From Natrialba hulunbeirensis JCM 10989 (GTDB lineage: Archaea; Halobacteriota; Halobacteria; Halobacteriales; Natrialbaceae): a DNA stretch of 64,000 nucleotides. Where the stretch lies: NCBI RefSeq assembly GCF_000337575.1, contig NZ_AOIM01000037.1, forward strand, positions 1 to 64,000. The letters are read 5' to 3'. This document shows positions 53,946 to 63,174 of this stretch, in pieces. The position numbers and the translations under genes are program-made. Under the pieces are notes generated by a model. The model had not been told where the DNA came from, searched no databases, and was given only the letters and a program-made list of their open reading frames with translations. Each line of letters opens with the position of its first letter. Within the stretch, counting starts at the first letter, position 1.

Positions 53946-54091
53946 GCCCGAGAGGGCAACCGCCGGGTGTAAAGGCGTTCCGTCATCGGGTCGGTTTCGC
54001 GGTGTGCTGCGGTGAACTGGTCGCGGGTAGCGACTCGCTTCGACGGTCGGAAGCCGAAACCCCGAAAATGGTCTCGCGCGTACGGTCGTCT

Positions 54092-54604
54092 ATGACTGAG
54101 ACTGAACCCGGGTCCGAGAACGAGAAAACCGGGACCTTCGTCGTCACGCACGCCGAGGACGAGTCGGCCGTCGTCCGCGACGTCGACACCGCACAGATCC
54201 ACACCCTCGGCTCGAACCCCGGCCTCGACGCGAACGACGTACTCGAGGCGACCGTCGCGCCGGAGCCGCCACTCGAGGTCACCTGGCAGGTCGTCGAGGT
54301 GGCCGAGCGCCGACGCGTCGAACTCGTCGATAGCGACCTCTCACCGACCAAGCACGCAGCCGAGCTGGCGGCCGACGCCGAGACTGGCGACCTGATTCAG
54401 GAAGAGCGCGCGGGGACGGGCGAGATCCACGTTTTCCGCGTTCCGGCCGAGGAAGTCGAGGCTGCAGCACGGGACGTACTCGAGGACGAGGAAACAATCG
54501 CGCGGGCGGCGCGACTCGATGCGGTGCGGGTGGAAGTTCGCCGGACGACGGCGCTCGATACGGTGGACGATGGCGTGCTGAGTGTACGGTATCTCCCGGA
54601 TTGA
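54092..54604 (+). CDS. DUF5812-like protein, unknown
   Basis: This 170-residue acidic protein resembles the haloarchaeal family DUF5812 (recalled). The core is KTGTFVVTHAEDESAVVRDVDTAQIHTL, then NDVLEATVAPEPPLEVTWQVVEV, a beta-rich domain of OB or similar type. The second half, helical and acidic, has HVFRVPAEEVEAAARDVLED. The start at 54092 (MTETEPGSENEKTG) is chosen; MVSRVRSS eight codons earlier is an alternative. The function is unknown. It is divergent from pgi. Confidence 0.7.
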   Translation: MTETEPGSENEKTGTFVVTHAEDESAVVRDVDTAQIHTLGSNPGLDANDVLEATVAPEPPLEVTWQVVEVAERRRVELVDSDLSPTKHAAELAADAETGDLIQEERAGTGEIHVFRVPAEEVEAAARDVLEDEETIARAARLDAVRVEVRRTTALDTVDDGVLSVRYLPD

Positions 54605-54688
54605 GTGGGGTGAGTTGGATGTGCGGGAGGATGAGTGGGATGCACGTGATGAGCGGCCTGACTGGCCTGAGCGGCCCGAATTTCCAGA

Positions 54689-55054
54689 TCAGGCCTTGTT
54701 CGGTCCACCTTTGCTCTGGACGCGCCAGCTTCCCTGAATGCCACAGGCCTCGCGAACCGTGTAGCTGATTTCGGTGTGCTCGCCGATACCTGTGCCGCCC
54801 TCGACCGTTTCGACACGGAGCGGGACGTCGAGTGAGTTCCCACAGCAGCCGACGCCGACGAACTCCTCCCACTGATCCCCCTCTCGCGCTTCGTCGCGGG
54901 TTTTCCGGAGGAACGCACGGAACGACGGCTTTTCGACCTGGAACCGACCCCATTCCGAGAGGTCCGCGGGGTAGGAGACGACGACGCGTGTCGCGGGGTC
55001 GCGTCCGGTTCGGTCGCGACTGTCGGAACGCTCTGTCTCTGTATGTGTTGTCAT
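54689..55054 (-). CDS. Small conserved-type protein with CC motif, unknown
   Basis: This 121-residue protein is not assigned. A distinctive stretch is FVGVGCCGNSLDVPLRVETVE, with adjacent Cys residues. It is followed by EISYTVREACGIQGSWRV with one more Cys. These suggest a small metal- or redox-related fold. The N-terminal 20 residues are Thr/Arg/Asp-rich and probably disordered. The 84-base gap after its stop has GAGTGGGATG-type low complexity. The function is unknown. Confidence 0.6.
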   Translation of the reverse strand: MTTHTETERSDSRDRTGRDPATRVVVSYPADLSEWGRFQVEKPSFRAFLRKTRDEAREGDQWEEFVGVGCCGNSLDVPLRVETVEGGTGIGEHTEISYTVREACGIQGSWRVQSKGGPNKA

Positions 55055-55171
55055 GGACGCTGATACGGTCTCGAGGGGCTTGAGCGTGCTGTGGTTTCAG
55101 GTGATCGTTCTTCGAAACCGACAGGAGAAATTGAGAAGGCTTACTTCAATCGCTTGCTAGTAGTCCGATAT

Positions 55172-56068
55172 ATGGGGTATTTCGACGTACCGGACATATC
55201 GTACACCCGGTACACGAACCGCCAACTTGCGGCGGTGCCACTCGCAGTCCTTGCCGTCGCGTTGCTCATTCTGAGCGGTTCGTTTCTCATCACTGGGACG
55301 CCGGTCCCGCTCGGGATGGACTTCGCAGGCGGTGCAGAACTGACGGTCCAGACGACATCCTCGCAGGCAGAGATCGAGGAGGCGTTCAGCGTCGAACCGG
55401 ACTCTGTACAGGGAATTCAGGCCCCTGGCGTCGAGAACCAGTACACTGTTCAGTTCGCTGGTGTCGAGGACCAGGACGCGATTCAGGAGTTGAGTAATCA
55501 AGCCGAGGCGGAACTCGTGCAGGACGGCGATAACGAAATCGTCCAGCAAGAATCGACGGCCTCACCGAGCTTCGCAGCACAAACTCAGCAGACCGCGCTG
55601 CTCGGCCTCGGCGTCGCGTTCGCCGGTATGAGCGTACTCGCGTTCTTGCTCTTTCGCACGTTCGTGCCGTCGATCGCGATCGTCGCTTCGGCGTTCTCGG
55701 ACCTGATGATCCCGCTCGCGTTCATGTCGATCGCGGACATTCCGCTCTCACTCGGGACGGTCGCCGCTCTCCTGATGCTGATCGGATACTCCGTCGACTC
55801 AGACATTCTGTTGAACACGCACATCCTCAGACGTGGCGGTGACTTCTACGAGAGCACCTACCGTGCGACAAAGACGGGTGTCACGATGACCGTCACGTCG
55901 ATGGCTGCGATGCTCGTCATGGGGATTGCCGCCACGCTGTTCGGCGTCGAACTGCTCGCGTCGATCGGGATCATCCTCTTCGTCGGCCTCGCAGCAGACC
56001 TTATGAACACGTACCTGTTGAACCTCAGTCTCCTTCGGTGGTACAAGTTCCACGGGGTGCGATCATGA
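55172..56068 (+). CDS. secF: Protein translocase subunit SecF
   Basis: This 298-residue membrane subunit is part of the Sec accessory complex. It has one N-terminal helix near 25-45 and an external domain, about 50-145, that begins GMDFAGGAELTVQTTSSQAEIEEAF. Five more helices follow, with the motif GYSVDSDILLNTHILRRGG and TKTGVTMTVTSMAAMLVMG. Archaeal SecF has no SecA partner. It overlaps secD by four bases. The start at 55172 (MGYFDVPDISYTRY) is typical. Confidence 0.95.
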   Translation: MGYFDVPDISYTRYTNRQLAAVPLAVLAVALLILSGSFLITGTPVPLGMDFAGGAELTVQTTSSQAEIEEAFSVEPDSVQGIQAPGVENQYTVQFAGVEDQDAIQELSNQAEAELVQDGDNEIVQQESTASPSFAAQTQQTALLGLGVAFAGMSVLAFLLFRTFVPSIAIVASAFSDLMIPLAFMSIADIPLSLGTVAALLMLIGYSVDSDILLNTHILRRGGDFYESTYRATKTGVTMTVTSMAAMLVMGIAATLFGVELLASIGIILFVGLAADLMNTYLLNLSLLRWYKFHGVRS

Positions 56069-57714
56069 GCGCGAATCCGGTCGGGTTCGTCAAGGAGTAC
56101 TGGCGAATCCTCCTGCTCGCGATATTCATCGCGTTCGCGCTCGTCGCGCTGTTCATCCCCGGCGGCATTATGGCAGACGACTCCCTCGTCGGTGACCTCG
56201 AAGAAGACGAGGCCAACCAGAGCGTCGAGGAGCGGATGACGAACATCGAGTACGGTATCGGACTCGACGGCGGCACACGCGTGAGCGCTCCCCCGACGGG
56301 GATGATGGTCGACAACATCGATCTCGAATCCGAACAACACTCCGAGTTAGAGTCGTCGCTGTACACCGAACTCGGTCTCGAGACGGCCGATGCGACGGTT
56401 CGCCATCACGAGGACGAGGACCGCTATACGGCCGAAGTGTTCGTCGATGACGTTAGCGCAGCCGACTTCGCAGCCGTCATCGCGGAGTACGATGCCGACG
56501 TGAGCGAGGACGACGTCGAGAACGGTGTTACACAGGACACCCGAGACGAGATGATCCGGACGATCGAGTTGCGCGTCAACGAGGCCGGTCTCTCGGGTGG
56601 ACAGGTGTATCAGGAAGCCACCGTCGAGGGGAGTTACTACATCGTGACCGAGGTGCCGGGCATGAGCCCGGAGGAACTGCGCGAACTGCTCTCCGACCGC
56701 GGTGACGTGCAGGTCGTCGCCTACTACCCAGACGAGGACGGTAACCAGACGAACGAGACCGTCCTGCACGGAGAAGACGACTTCAGCAGGGTCGGTGTCG
56801 CCTCCTACAACGACGAGCACGGCCACAACTACGTCCCTGTCAACGTCGACGACACGGAAGACGCAGACGGCAACAGCGCAGCCTCCGAGTATCAGGCCGC
56901 GATGAACGAGTACGGCTTCACCTCAGAGGGGGTGCAGCAGTGTGGCATCCAGGACCACGAGGCCGGCGAGTTCACCTTTGATCACGATCAGCCACAGTGG
57001 TGTCTTCTGACGGTCGTCGACGGTGAGGTGGTCGACGCACACAGTATGGGTGACAGTCTCGGAAACAGTATGGCATCCGGCGATTGGGCAAACGATCCGA
57101 CGTTTGAGATGATCACGCCTACCCAGCAGGACGCCCACCAACTCGCTGTCAATCTGGAATCCGGTGCGCTGACCGCGCCGCTCGACTTCGACCGTCAGCA
57201 GACGTTCAGCGTCGAACCGGCGCTCGCAGACCAATTCAAGACCTACTCGCTGCTGATCGGGATCCTCTCGGTGCTGACCGTCAGCGGCATGGTCTTCCTG
57301 CGCTACCGGAATCCGCGCGTTGCCGCGCCGATGGTCATCACCGCGATGTCCGAGGTGCTCATCCTGCTCGGCTTCGCCGCGCTGATCCGGATGCCACTCG
57401 ACCTCTCCCACGTCGCCGGGTTCATCGCCGTCGTCGGGACGGGGGTGGACGACCTCGTCATCATCGCCGACGAGGTGATGGACGATGGCGAGGTGAGCTC
57501 CCAGCGGGTCTTCGAGTCGCGCTTCCGCAAGGCGTTCTGGGTTATCGGCGCTGCCGCCGCGACGACGATCATCGCGATGTCGCCACTCGCCGTGATGAGT
57601 CTCGGCGACCTCCGTGGCTTCGCGATCATCACGATTCTCGGTGTGCTGATCGGCGTGCTCGTCACCCGTCCCGCCTACGGGAACATCCTGCAGCGGCTCC
57701 TGACGGACAAATAA
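56065..57714 (+). CDS. secD: Protein translocase subunit SecD
   Basis: This 549-residue membrane protein is the partner of SecF. It has one helix near 12-32, then a large external domain (about 40-370) with IEYGIGLDGGTRVSAPPTGMMVDN and ELRVNEAGLSGGQVYQEATVEGSYY. Five C-terminal helices follow, with VGTGVDDLVIIADEVMDDGE, the counterpart of the SecF DSD motif. It uses the archaeal order secF-secD with translational overlap. Confidence 0.95.
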   Translation: MSANPVGFVKEYWRILLLAIFIAFALVALFIPGGIMADDSLVGDLEEDEANQSVEERMTNIEYGIGLDGGTRVSAPPTGMMVDNIDLESEQHSELESSLYTELGLETADATVRHHEDEDRYTAEVFVDDVSAADFAAVIAEYDADVSEDDVENGVTQDTRDEMIRTIELRVNEAGLSGGQVYQEATVEGSYYIVTEVPGMSPEELRELLSDRGDVQVVAYYPDEDGNQTNETVLHGEDDFSRVGVASYNDEHGHNYVPVNVDDTEDADGNSAASEYQAAMNEYGFTSEGVQQCGIQDHEAGEFTFDHDQPQWCLLTVVDGEVVDAHSMGDSLGNSMASGDWANDPTFEMITPTQQDAHQLAVNLESGALTAPLDFDRQQTFSVEPALADQFKTYSLLIGILSVLTVSGMVFLRYRNPRVAAPMVITAMSEVLILLGFAALIRMPLDLSHVAGFIAVVGTGVDDLVIIADEVMDDGEVSSQRVFESRFRKAFWVIGAAAATTIIAMSPLAVMSLGDLRGFAIITILGVLIGVLVTRPAYGNILQRLLTDK

Positions 57715-57785
57715 GCGGATTCCATAGCTGACACACGAACTGTTCGCTTCTCACTTTCGAGTTGACAACGACCCTTCTCAAGCCC

Positions 57786-57890
57786 TCACCCGTTACGACA
57801 GCGGGGGCACCAGTCAACGGTTTCACCGTCACCGTATACCCGTACGAAATCGATCGAGACGGGATTCTCACACTGCGTACAGACCGGCAT
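57786..57890 (-). CDS. 34-residue zinc-ribbon micro-protein (DUF7563-like)
   Basis: This short frame reads MPVCTQCENPVSIDFVRVYG then DGETVDWCPRCRNG before TGA. It has two CxxC knuckles, Cys4/Cys7 and Cys28/Cys31, separated by 20 residues that can form a beta hairpin. This is a complete minimal zinc ribbon. It resembles small haloarchaeal zinc-finger proteins that I recall as DUF7563. It lies in the gap between secD and the antiporter gene. The motif makes chance occurrence unlikely; expression is not shown. Confidence 0.7.
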   Translation of the reverse strand: MPVCTQCENPVSIDFVRVYGDGETVDWCPRCRNG

Positions 57891-57998
57891 CGTACCCTGA
57901 CGGACTACTGCAACCAGCAAGAGCGATCAGCCTGCCGCTGCAACCTCCTTCGCGTTCCGTTTCATCCGGATCCCAGCTCTCCGGTGACTCGCCTTACC

Positions 57999-59009
57999 TC
58001 ACGTCGGCACCACGTTCACCAGCCCGATGCTCTCGAGTACCAGCCAGCTCACGAACACCCCATAGAAGCCGAGCAGGAGCCAGGCCTCCCGCTCGGAGAG
58101 CAGCATGCCGGTCCGCGAAATCGCGAAGAAGACCACGGTCGCGAGCACGAGAAACGCCATCATCGGAACGATGTGTGCGAACGTAATCGCGAGCGCGCCG
58201 GCAACGAGGACGCCGACCGGCACCGCGACCAGCAGGTCGAAGATGTTGCTCCCGAGGACGTTCGCCAGGCTGACCGAGGCGCGACCCGAGCGCGCGGCGA
58301 CGATGCTGACGAACGCGTCGGGGACGCTCGAGCCCGCCGCGACGACGGTCATCCCCCAGAGGAACGCCGGGGTGCCGAAGGCGTCACCGAGCCCGATTGC
58401 CGCGCGAACGAGCCCCTCGACCCCGATGACGATGACCACCAGTCCGAGCCCGAACCAGCCCCACGCGCTGGCCCGGTCGACGCTTGCATCGGGTTGCAGT
58501 TCGTCCTCCGTCGCGTCCAGATACTGGGTGAAGACGTACAGCGCGTACAGCGAAAGCGGAAACAGTGCCAGCCCACGGGTGACCTCACCCTGCAGTCCTT
58601 CGCCTGCGAGTGGGTAGTAGATCACGGCGAGTGAGAACGTCAGCAGAAGCACCGCGACGGCGAGCATGTAGAACAGCGACTCCTTGTAGACGAGGTCGCG
58701 GGTGGTCGCCATCTCTTTGGGACCGGCGAGGGCGGCGAGGCCGGGGATGACGAGCAGGTTGAACACCGCCGAGCCGACGATCGCCCCGACGCCGAGTTCG
58801 AACTCGCCGTGGACGAGCGTCGCGAGAAGGACACTCATCAACTCGGGGGTACTCGAGCCGGCGGCGGCGATGACCGCGCCCTGGACGATGGGCGGGACGC
58901 CGTAGCCGACCGCGAGCTGATCGGTAGACGATTCGAGCCAGATACTGCCCTGCCAGACGACGGCCGTAGCGACGACAGCAAGCGCAAGCAGGGTGAGAAC
59001 GCCGAGCAC
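57999..59009 (-). CDS. CaCA family Na+/Ca2+-type cation antiporter
   Basis: This 336-residue exchanger has two inverted halves of five helices. The alpha-1 repeat is AAGSSTPELMSVLLAT, with GSAVFNLLVIPG. The alpha-2 repeat is AAGSSVPDAFVSIVAAR with GSNIFDLLVAVPVG. It probably exports Ca2+ using Na+ or H+. No ATG is in the frame before the first helix, so GTG 59009 (VLGVLTLLALAVVATAVVW) is chosen. The TATA box TTTATATC, 27 bases upstream, supports a leaderless GTG start. The long upstream frame is antisense to rnhB territory. Confidence 0.88.
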   Translation of the reverse strand: MLGVLTLLALAVVATAVVWQGSIWLESSTDQLAVGYGVPPIVQGAVIAAAGSSTPELMSVLLATLVHGEFELGVGAIVGSAVFNLLVIPGLAALAGPKEMATTRDLVYKESLFYMLAVAVLLLTFSLAVIYYPLAGEGLQGEVTRGLALFPLSLYALYVFTQYLDATEDELQPDASVDRASAWGWFGLGLVVIVIGVEGLVRAAIGLGDAFGTPAFLWGMTVVAAGSSVPDAFVSIVAARSGRASVSLANVLGSNIFDLLVAVPVGVLVAGALAITFAHIVPMMAFLVLATVVFFAISRTGMLLSEREAWLLLGFYGVFVSWLVLESIGLVNVVPT

Positions 59010-59032
59010 GGCCTGTTCGTCCCACGGGGAGT

Positions 59033-59040
59033 GATATAAA
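59033..59040 (-). promoter_or_regulatory. TATA box of the cation antiporter gene
   Basis: TTTATATC on the minus strand is centred about 27 bases before the GTG at 59009; this spacing decides the start. Confidence 0.6.
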
Positions 59041-59079
59041 AGCGAGCGCGCGGTGTCCGGTGTCGGTTCCACCAACCGG

Positions 59080-59745
59080 TTAGAACTGCCCGAGTCCCGT
59101 CTGCTCCGCCGCCGCGAGCATGTCCTCGCAGGTCGACCACGACTCACGAGCGCAGGCGGGCAACTCGCCGTGTGCGTCGACGTACGACTCGAGGAACGCG
59201 CGCGTGTTCGGATCGCTCGGATAGCCGCTGCCCACCGGGCCGCAGTCAGGGAACCCAGCCGAAATCGACTCGACGTGTGCATCCCGCTCCACCTTCGCGA
59301 TAATACTCGCCGCGCCGACGACCGGCGAGTCGTCGTCCGCCCCGTGCTCAGCCGTGATGGTGCACTCGAGTCCACACCGATCTGCGACCCGGCGTGCGAA
59401 CCGATCGGCGTCGGTGTCACAGGCGTCACAGTGTCCAGATATGGGCGTCTCGAGCCCGGTATCGGCCGCGACGGCCTCGATCGCCTCGGCGTGCGCCTGC
59501 ACGCTGAGTGAGTTCATGTCCGTCTCGGGGTCGTCGATCTGTGCGGTCGTGATTTCGGCGACGCCGACGCCGATTTGATCGTTCTCGCGCAGTATGGCGG
59601 CGAGTTCGTCGCGTCGCGCTGGCGTGAGGCGTTTTGAGTCTGCGATGCCGTCGGGCAGCACTGTCTCGCGCTCGACGTGGACGGCTGCGGCGAACATCGA
59701 TCCCAGCGCTGGTCCCTTTCCCGCTTCGTCGACGCCGATTGGCAT
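59080..59745 (-). CDS. rnhB: Ribonuclease HII
   Basis: This 221-residue enzyme removes RNA from RNA-DNA hybrids and initiates ribonucleotide excision. The first catalytic pair is in IGVDEAGKGPALGSMF (Asp5-Glu6). The further acidic site is in ISGHCDACDTDADRF, and VVGAASIIAKVERDAHV carries the conserved Lys. The C-terminal helices include GSGYPSDPNTRAFLESYV. Length is normal for archaeal RnhB. It has a 70-base gap to the antiporter gene in the same direction. Confidence 0.95.
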   Translation of the reverse strand: MPIGVDEAGKGPALGSMFAAAVHVERETVLPDGIADSKRLTPARRDELAAILRENDQIGVGVAEITTAQIDDPETDMNSLSVQAHAEAIEAVAADTGLETPISGHCDACDTDADRFARRVADRCGLECTITAEHGADDDSPVVGAASIIAKVERDAHVESISAGFPDCGPVGSGYPSDPNTRAFLESYVDAHGELPACARESWSTCEDMLAAAEQTGLGQF

Positions 59746-59935
59746 AGGCTGTGGATCTGTGTCCGACTGCTAAACGGTTGCGTTCTCGTGCTCTCTTGTC
59801 TGTTCTTTTGCGGGCTCGTTTGGACGTGACCACTACCGAACACGAGACAGCCAGTACCGAATGCGAGATGTTCAGTGCCGAACAGGAGACGTGTCGTCGA
59901 GAGAATTTTTGTTCCTAGAGTCGAAAACCCGACAC

Positions 59936-60112
59936 ATGTTGCGAGCCGCCGTCACGTGGCTTCGCGAGCGCTTCGCCGTCGAGGACGCCGACGAGCGCAT
60001 CGAGGGCACCGGCGAGGCGATCACCTCGCCCCAGCACCGTCGGTCAGCAGAGGCGGAGGCCGAACTCGATCGACTCGAGGAACTCGGTGACGACAGCCGC
60101 GGGGGAAAGTAG
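59936..60112 (+). CDS. Small charged helical protein, unknown
   Basis: This 58-residue protein reads MLRAAVTWLRERFAVEDADE at the start and ends in a helix RRSAEAEAELDRLEELGDD. It is acidic and helical, with an amphipathic first helix. It is not recognised. GAATTTTTGTTC near 59903-59914 is a plausible T-rich promoter element. The ATG at 59936 is chosen over a frame that opens 25 codons earlier. Confidence 0.55.
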   Translation: MLRAAVTWLRERFAVEDADERIEGTGEAITSPQHRRSAEAEAELDRLEELGDDSRGGK

Positions 60113-60257
60113 TACCGTACTGCACCGAACTCAATACGTCCGTAGGTACACACCCGTGAGTTTTGTACTCGAGTACGTCGACGACCACGACGGTGGGCCG
60201 ATTGACTGCCGAATTCTCCAATGGATGCGTCCGGGGGATTCGTTCGTGGCGATTGTA

Positions 60258-62690
60258 CTACTGTTCGCGATCCGCGGCTGCGGGGAGCGCAAACGAAAAC
60301 GTCGATCCGCTCCCCGGTTCCGACTCGACCCACAGCTCGCCATCGTGGCGCTCGACGATGCGCTGACAAAGTGCGAGTCCGAGACCCGTTCCCTCGTACA
60401 CCTCACGGCTGTGTAATCGGTCGAAAATATCGAAGATACGCTCCTGATTCGCTTGCTCGATCCCAATGCCGTTATCGTGAACCGAAATCACCCAGTCCTG
60501 TTTTCGGCGGTTCGCCTCGAGATGGATCTGCGGTGATGACTCGCCGCTGTAGGTGAGGGCGTTTTCGAGCACGTTCTGCAAGACCTGGCGGAGTTGGTTT
60601 CCGTCTCCTTCGACGCGAGGCAGTTTTTCAGCCGTGATCTCGGCGTTGGTGTCCGTAATCTGTAACTGGAGGTCCGCGAGCGCGTCCTCGAGGATGGAAT
60701 TCAGGTCAACTGCTTCGAACGGATCGCCTCGCGTTTCGACCCTCGAGTACGCGAGCAACCCATCGATCATCTCGCGCATCCGGTCGGCCCCGTCGACGGC
60801 GAACGTGAGGAACTCCTCACCCTCCTCGTCGAACGCATCGCTGTACTGACGCTCGATCAATCGCAGGTAGCTCGACACCATCCGGAGCGGTTCCTGCAGG
60901 TCGTGGGAGGCGGCGTAGGCGAACTGTTCGAGTCGCTCGTTCGATTCCTCGAGTGCTTGTTCGCGGTACTCCCGTTCGATCTCGTAGCTGACCCACTGTC
61001 CCATCAACTCGAGAAACGTCCGCTCCGTGTCCGTGAACGTCCGGTCGCGTGGCGTCGTACTGCCGACCCACAGCGTTCCGTACGGCGTTGAACCGTTCAG
61101 TACCTTCGTCCCGAGATAACACGACAGTCCCTGTTCCTGGTGAATCTCGTCATCCTCCCAGTCAGTGCCGCGGATATCCGCCATCCCGACGGGGTCATCG
61201 CTCTCGATGACCGCTCGGCAGAAGCACCCCGTACCAGGATCGGTCCACATCGTGTCGGCGTCGTCGACTGTGTCGTCTCCGTATCCGATCGTGAGCTCGT
61301 TTTGGAATCGATCGTCCCAGGCAGGCAAATGAGTCAACCCGGCTGCCTCGAGTCCCATCCACTCGCGGCCGAAGTCGAGTAGTTTCTCGAGTTTTGTCTC
61401 GAACGTGAGGGATGGGTCGGCCGTAATTCGGTAGCTCTCCTGGAGGAACGTCTCGCGCTCTTGGCGCTCGAGTTCGGACTCGATCCACTGGCCCATCAGA
61501 TCGAGATACGTCCGCTCGGCATCGGTGTACGACTCCTCGCGAGGCTGTTCAGACGCAAAGCAGAGTGTGCCGTACGCTGCACCGCTCACGTGGATGGTCG
61601 TCGCGAAGTAGGCGTCCAGCCCGAACCGCTCGTAGGCGTGGTCAGTGGTCCACCCAGCCTCGACCGCGTCTGTGACGGCGATTCGACCGGGCGTTGCGAG
61701 GAGTTTCTCGCAGTAGGTGTCACGCAGTGTGTCGGTGACGCCCGCATTGATTTGGTTGTGATCGCCGACTGCATCGACGACTTCGAACGTTTCGTTGGTG
61801 TCCGTCCGGGCAAAGTACCCGATCTCGAGACCGAAGCGCTCGCTTCCCAGTTCGAGCAGGCGACGGATCTTCTCCTCGAACGACGTGCCGGAGTCGGCCG
61901 TTGCGTCGTAGAGTTCCTTCAGGAACTGTTCGCGCTCTTGGAGCTTGGTCTTCGCCGTCGTCCGTTCGCGGAGCGTTTGGAGCATGCGCTCGTTTTCGCG
62001 AACGGGCGCATCCTCGCCGAAGAGTTCCTCGGGCGGCGTGTAGTAGAAGTTGTGGCACGCTGCGCCGTCGTAGATGAGGTGTGGGTGGGTTCGGATGACG
62101 TTCTGGATAACCGTCGGCTCGAACAGGTCGCGGTCGTACTGACAGATGGCGAGAACGTCCTCGTGGTCGAACAGGTCGTTGATCTTCGACTCGTACTCCA
62201 TCACCTGTTCGATCGTCGTTCCGTCTTTCTTGATCCACGACATTTCGGCGACGAGACGGAGTGCTTCGAACTCCGCGGTGGCTTCCGCGGTCGCGTCGGC
62301 GTAGAACTGGATCATCTCGTTTGGGTCGAACGACCCGTTTCGGAGATAGGTTTCATCGACGGTGTAGAACAACAACGCACCCGAATCGATCGCGGCGTCG
62401 ACATCGATCCCGGCAGTTTGGAGCCGTCTCCGGACCTCGACTTCGCTGCTTTGGTCAACGACGTAGGCGATACGCTCGCCCCGCTCGAGTCCGTGACGGA
62501 CGAACGGAACGGCGGCCTCGAACTTCCCGTCACGCGTCTCGTAGATGTGTGCGAAGTGGTCGTTACAGTCGTTCCCATCGAGCTCTTCGACCGGTCCGCT
62601 GAATTCCGGGCTCGACTGGAACGCCTCGAGTCCGGTCTCGAGGGTCACCGGTTCACTGGCGACCTCGTTCGTGGTCACGTTCTTACTCAC
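60258..62690 (-). CDS. Sensor histidine kinase: MEDS - GAF - GAF - HisKA - HATPase
   Basis: This 810-residue cytoplasmic sensor has no membrane helices. Residues about 44-205 form a MEDS/DcmR-type sensory domain: HFAHIYETRDGKFEAAVPFV, then GLERGERIAYVVDQ and ALLFYTVDETYLRNGSFDPNEMI. Two GAF domains follow (about 265-410 and 430-575). The phosphoacceptor is His596 in YAASHDLQEPLRMVSSYL. The ATPase has N-box VLQNVLENALTYSG, VHDNGIGIEQ, and GTGLGLALCQRIVERHDGEL. No response regulator gene is adjacent. The signal is unknown; MEDS domains are linked to methanogens and methylotrophs in name only. Confidence 0.92.
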   Translation of the reverse strand: MSKNVTTNEVASEPVTLETGLEAFQSSPEFSGPVEELDGNDCNDHFAHIYETRDGKFEAAVPFVRHGLERGERIAYVVDQSSEVEVRRRLQTAGIDVDAAIDSGALLFYTVDETYLRNGSFDPNEMIQFYADATAEATAEFEALRLVAEMSWIKKDGTTIEQVMEYESKINDLFDHEDVLAICQYDRDLFEPTVIQNVIRTHPHLIYDGAACHNFYYTPPEELFGEDAPVRENERMLQTLRERTTAKTKLQEREQFLKELYDATADSGTSFEEKIRRLLELGSERFGLEIGYFARTDTNETFEVVDAVGDHNQINAGVTDTLRDTYCEKLLATPGRIAVTDAVEAGWTTDHAYERFGLDAYFATTIHVSGAAYGTLCFASEQPREESYTDAERTYLDLMGQWIESELERQERETFLQESYRITADPSLTFETKLEKLLDFGREWMGLEAAGLTHLPAWDDRFQNELTIGYGDDTVDDADTMWTDPGTGCFCRAVIESDDPVGMADIRGTDWEDDEIHQEQGLSCYLGTKVLNGSTPYGTLWVGSTTPRDRTFTDTERTFLELMGQWVSYEIEREYREQALEESNERLEQFAYAASHDLQEPLRMVSSYLRLIERQYSDAFDEEGEEFLTFAVDGADRMREMIDGLLAYSRVETRGDPFEAVDLNSILEDALADLQLQITDTNAEITAEKLPRVEGDGNQLRQVLQNVLENALTYSGESSPQIHLEANRRKQDWVISVHDNGIGIEQANQERIFDIFDRLHSREVYEGTGLGLALCQRIVERHDGELWVESEPGSGSTFSFALPAAADREQ

Positions 62691-63174
62691 GTGCCACCTC
62701 AGGCCGCTCGAAAACAGGGCACCGATCCGTTGTCACACTATCTGCAGGTCGTCGATGGTCGCGAGGAGTGACGAACACTCCCGTCTCGTTCGAATCGACT
62801 GGCTCGATTGACAGTGATGGAGGGCCAATCATGTACTGAGTCAGCGGAGCGAAAGGGAAAAAGCCGTCGGGAAAGAGAATTCAACTCTTCCCTTCGGCAC
62901 CCTCAGTATCTAAGACGGGGGATAAGGCCATCTCAGCGTTCCCGGTGAGCGGATCTCCTAAACGGAATCTGACTCGGGACCCGAGTCGTCGGACAGCGTG
63001 GGTCAGCGCACGTTTCTCGGCAGGGAGTATACGTGTCGATTGCCCTGCAGTCCCGCTCTCGACCGTCCTAAACACGTATTATCCACAAGCACCAGTCCGG
63101 AGTACAGAATGTAGAGTGCAGAACGCAGAGTACAGAACCTGTGTATCCCACACCAGTTCTGTACCCTCCACCAG
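62691..63174. other. 484-base gap before pus10, no supported gene
   Basis: Frames of up to 64 codons here lack domain character. Bases 63101-63138 hold degenerate GTACAGAA/GTGCAGAA units. A 9-base inverted repeat, GTACAGAAC (63130-63138) with GTTCTGTAC (63156-63164), forms a hairpin 11 bases past the pus10 stop and could aid termination. Confidence 0.45.
63130..63164 (-). terminator. Hairpin downstream of pus10
   Basis: GTACAGAAC and GTTCTGTAC form a 9-base stem with a 17-base loop, 11 bases past the pus10 stop. There is no T tract, so a terminator function is uncertain. Confidence 0.3.

Noticed and set aside
62881-63075. 64-codon minus frame before pus10
   Set aside because: Basic composition unlike neighbours, GTG start too close to a TATA-like ATAATACG, and no recognisable motif.
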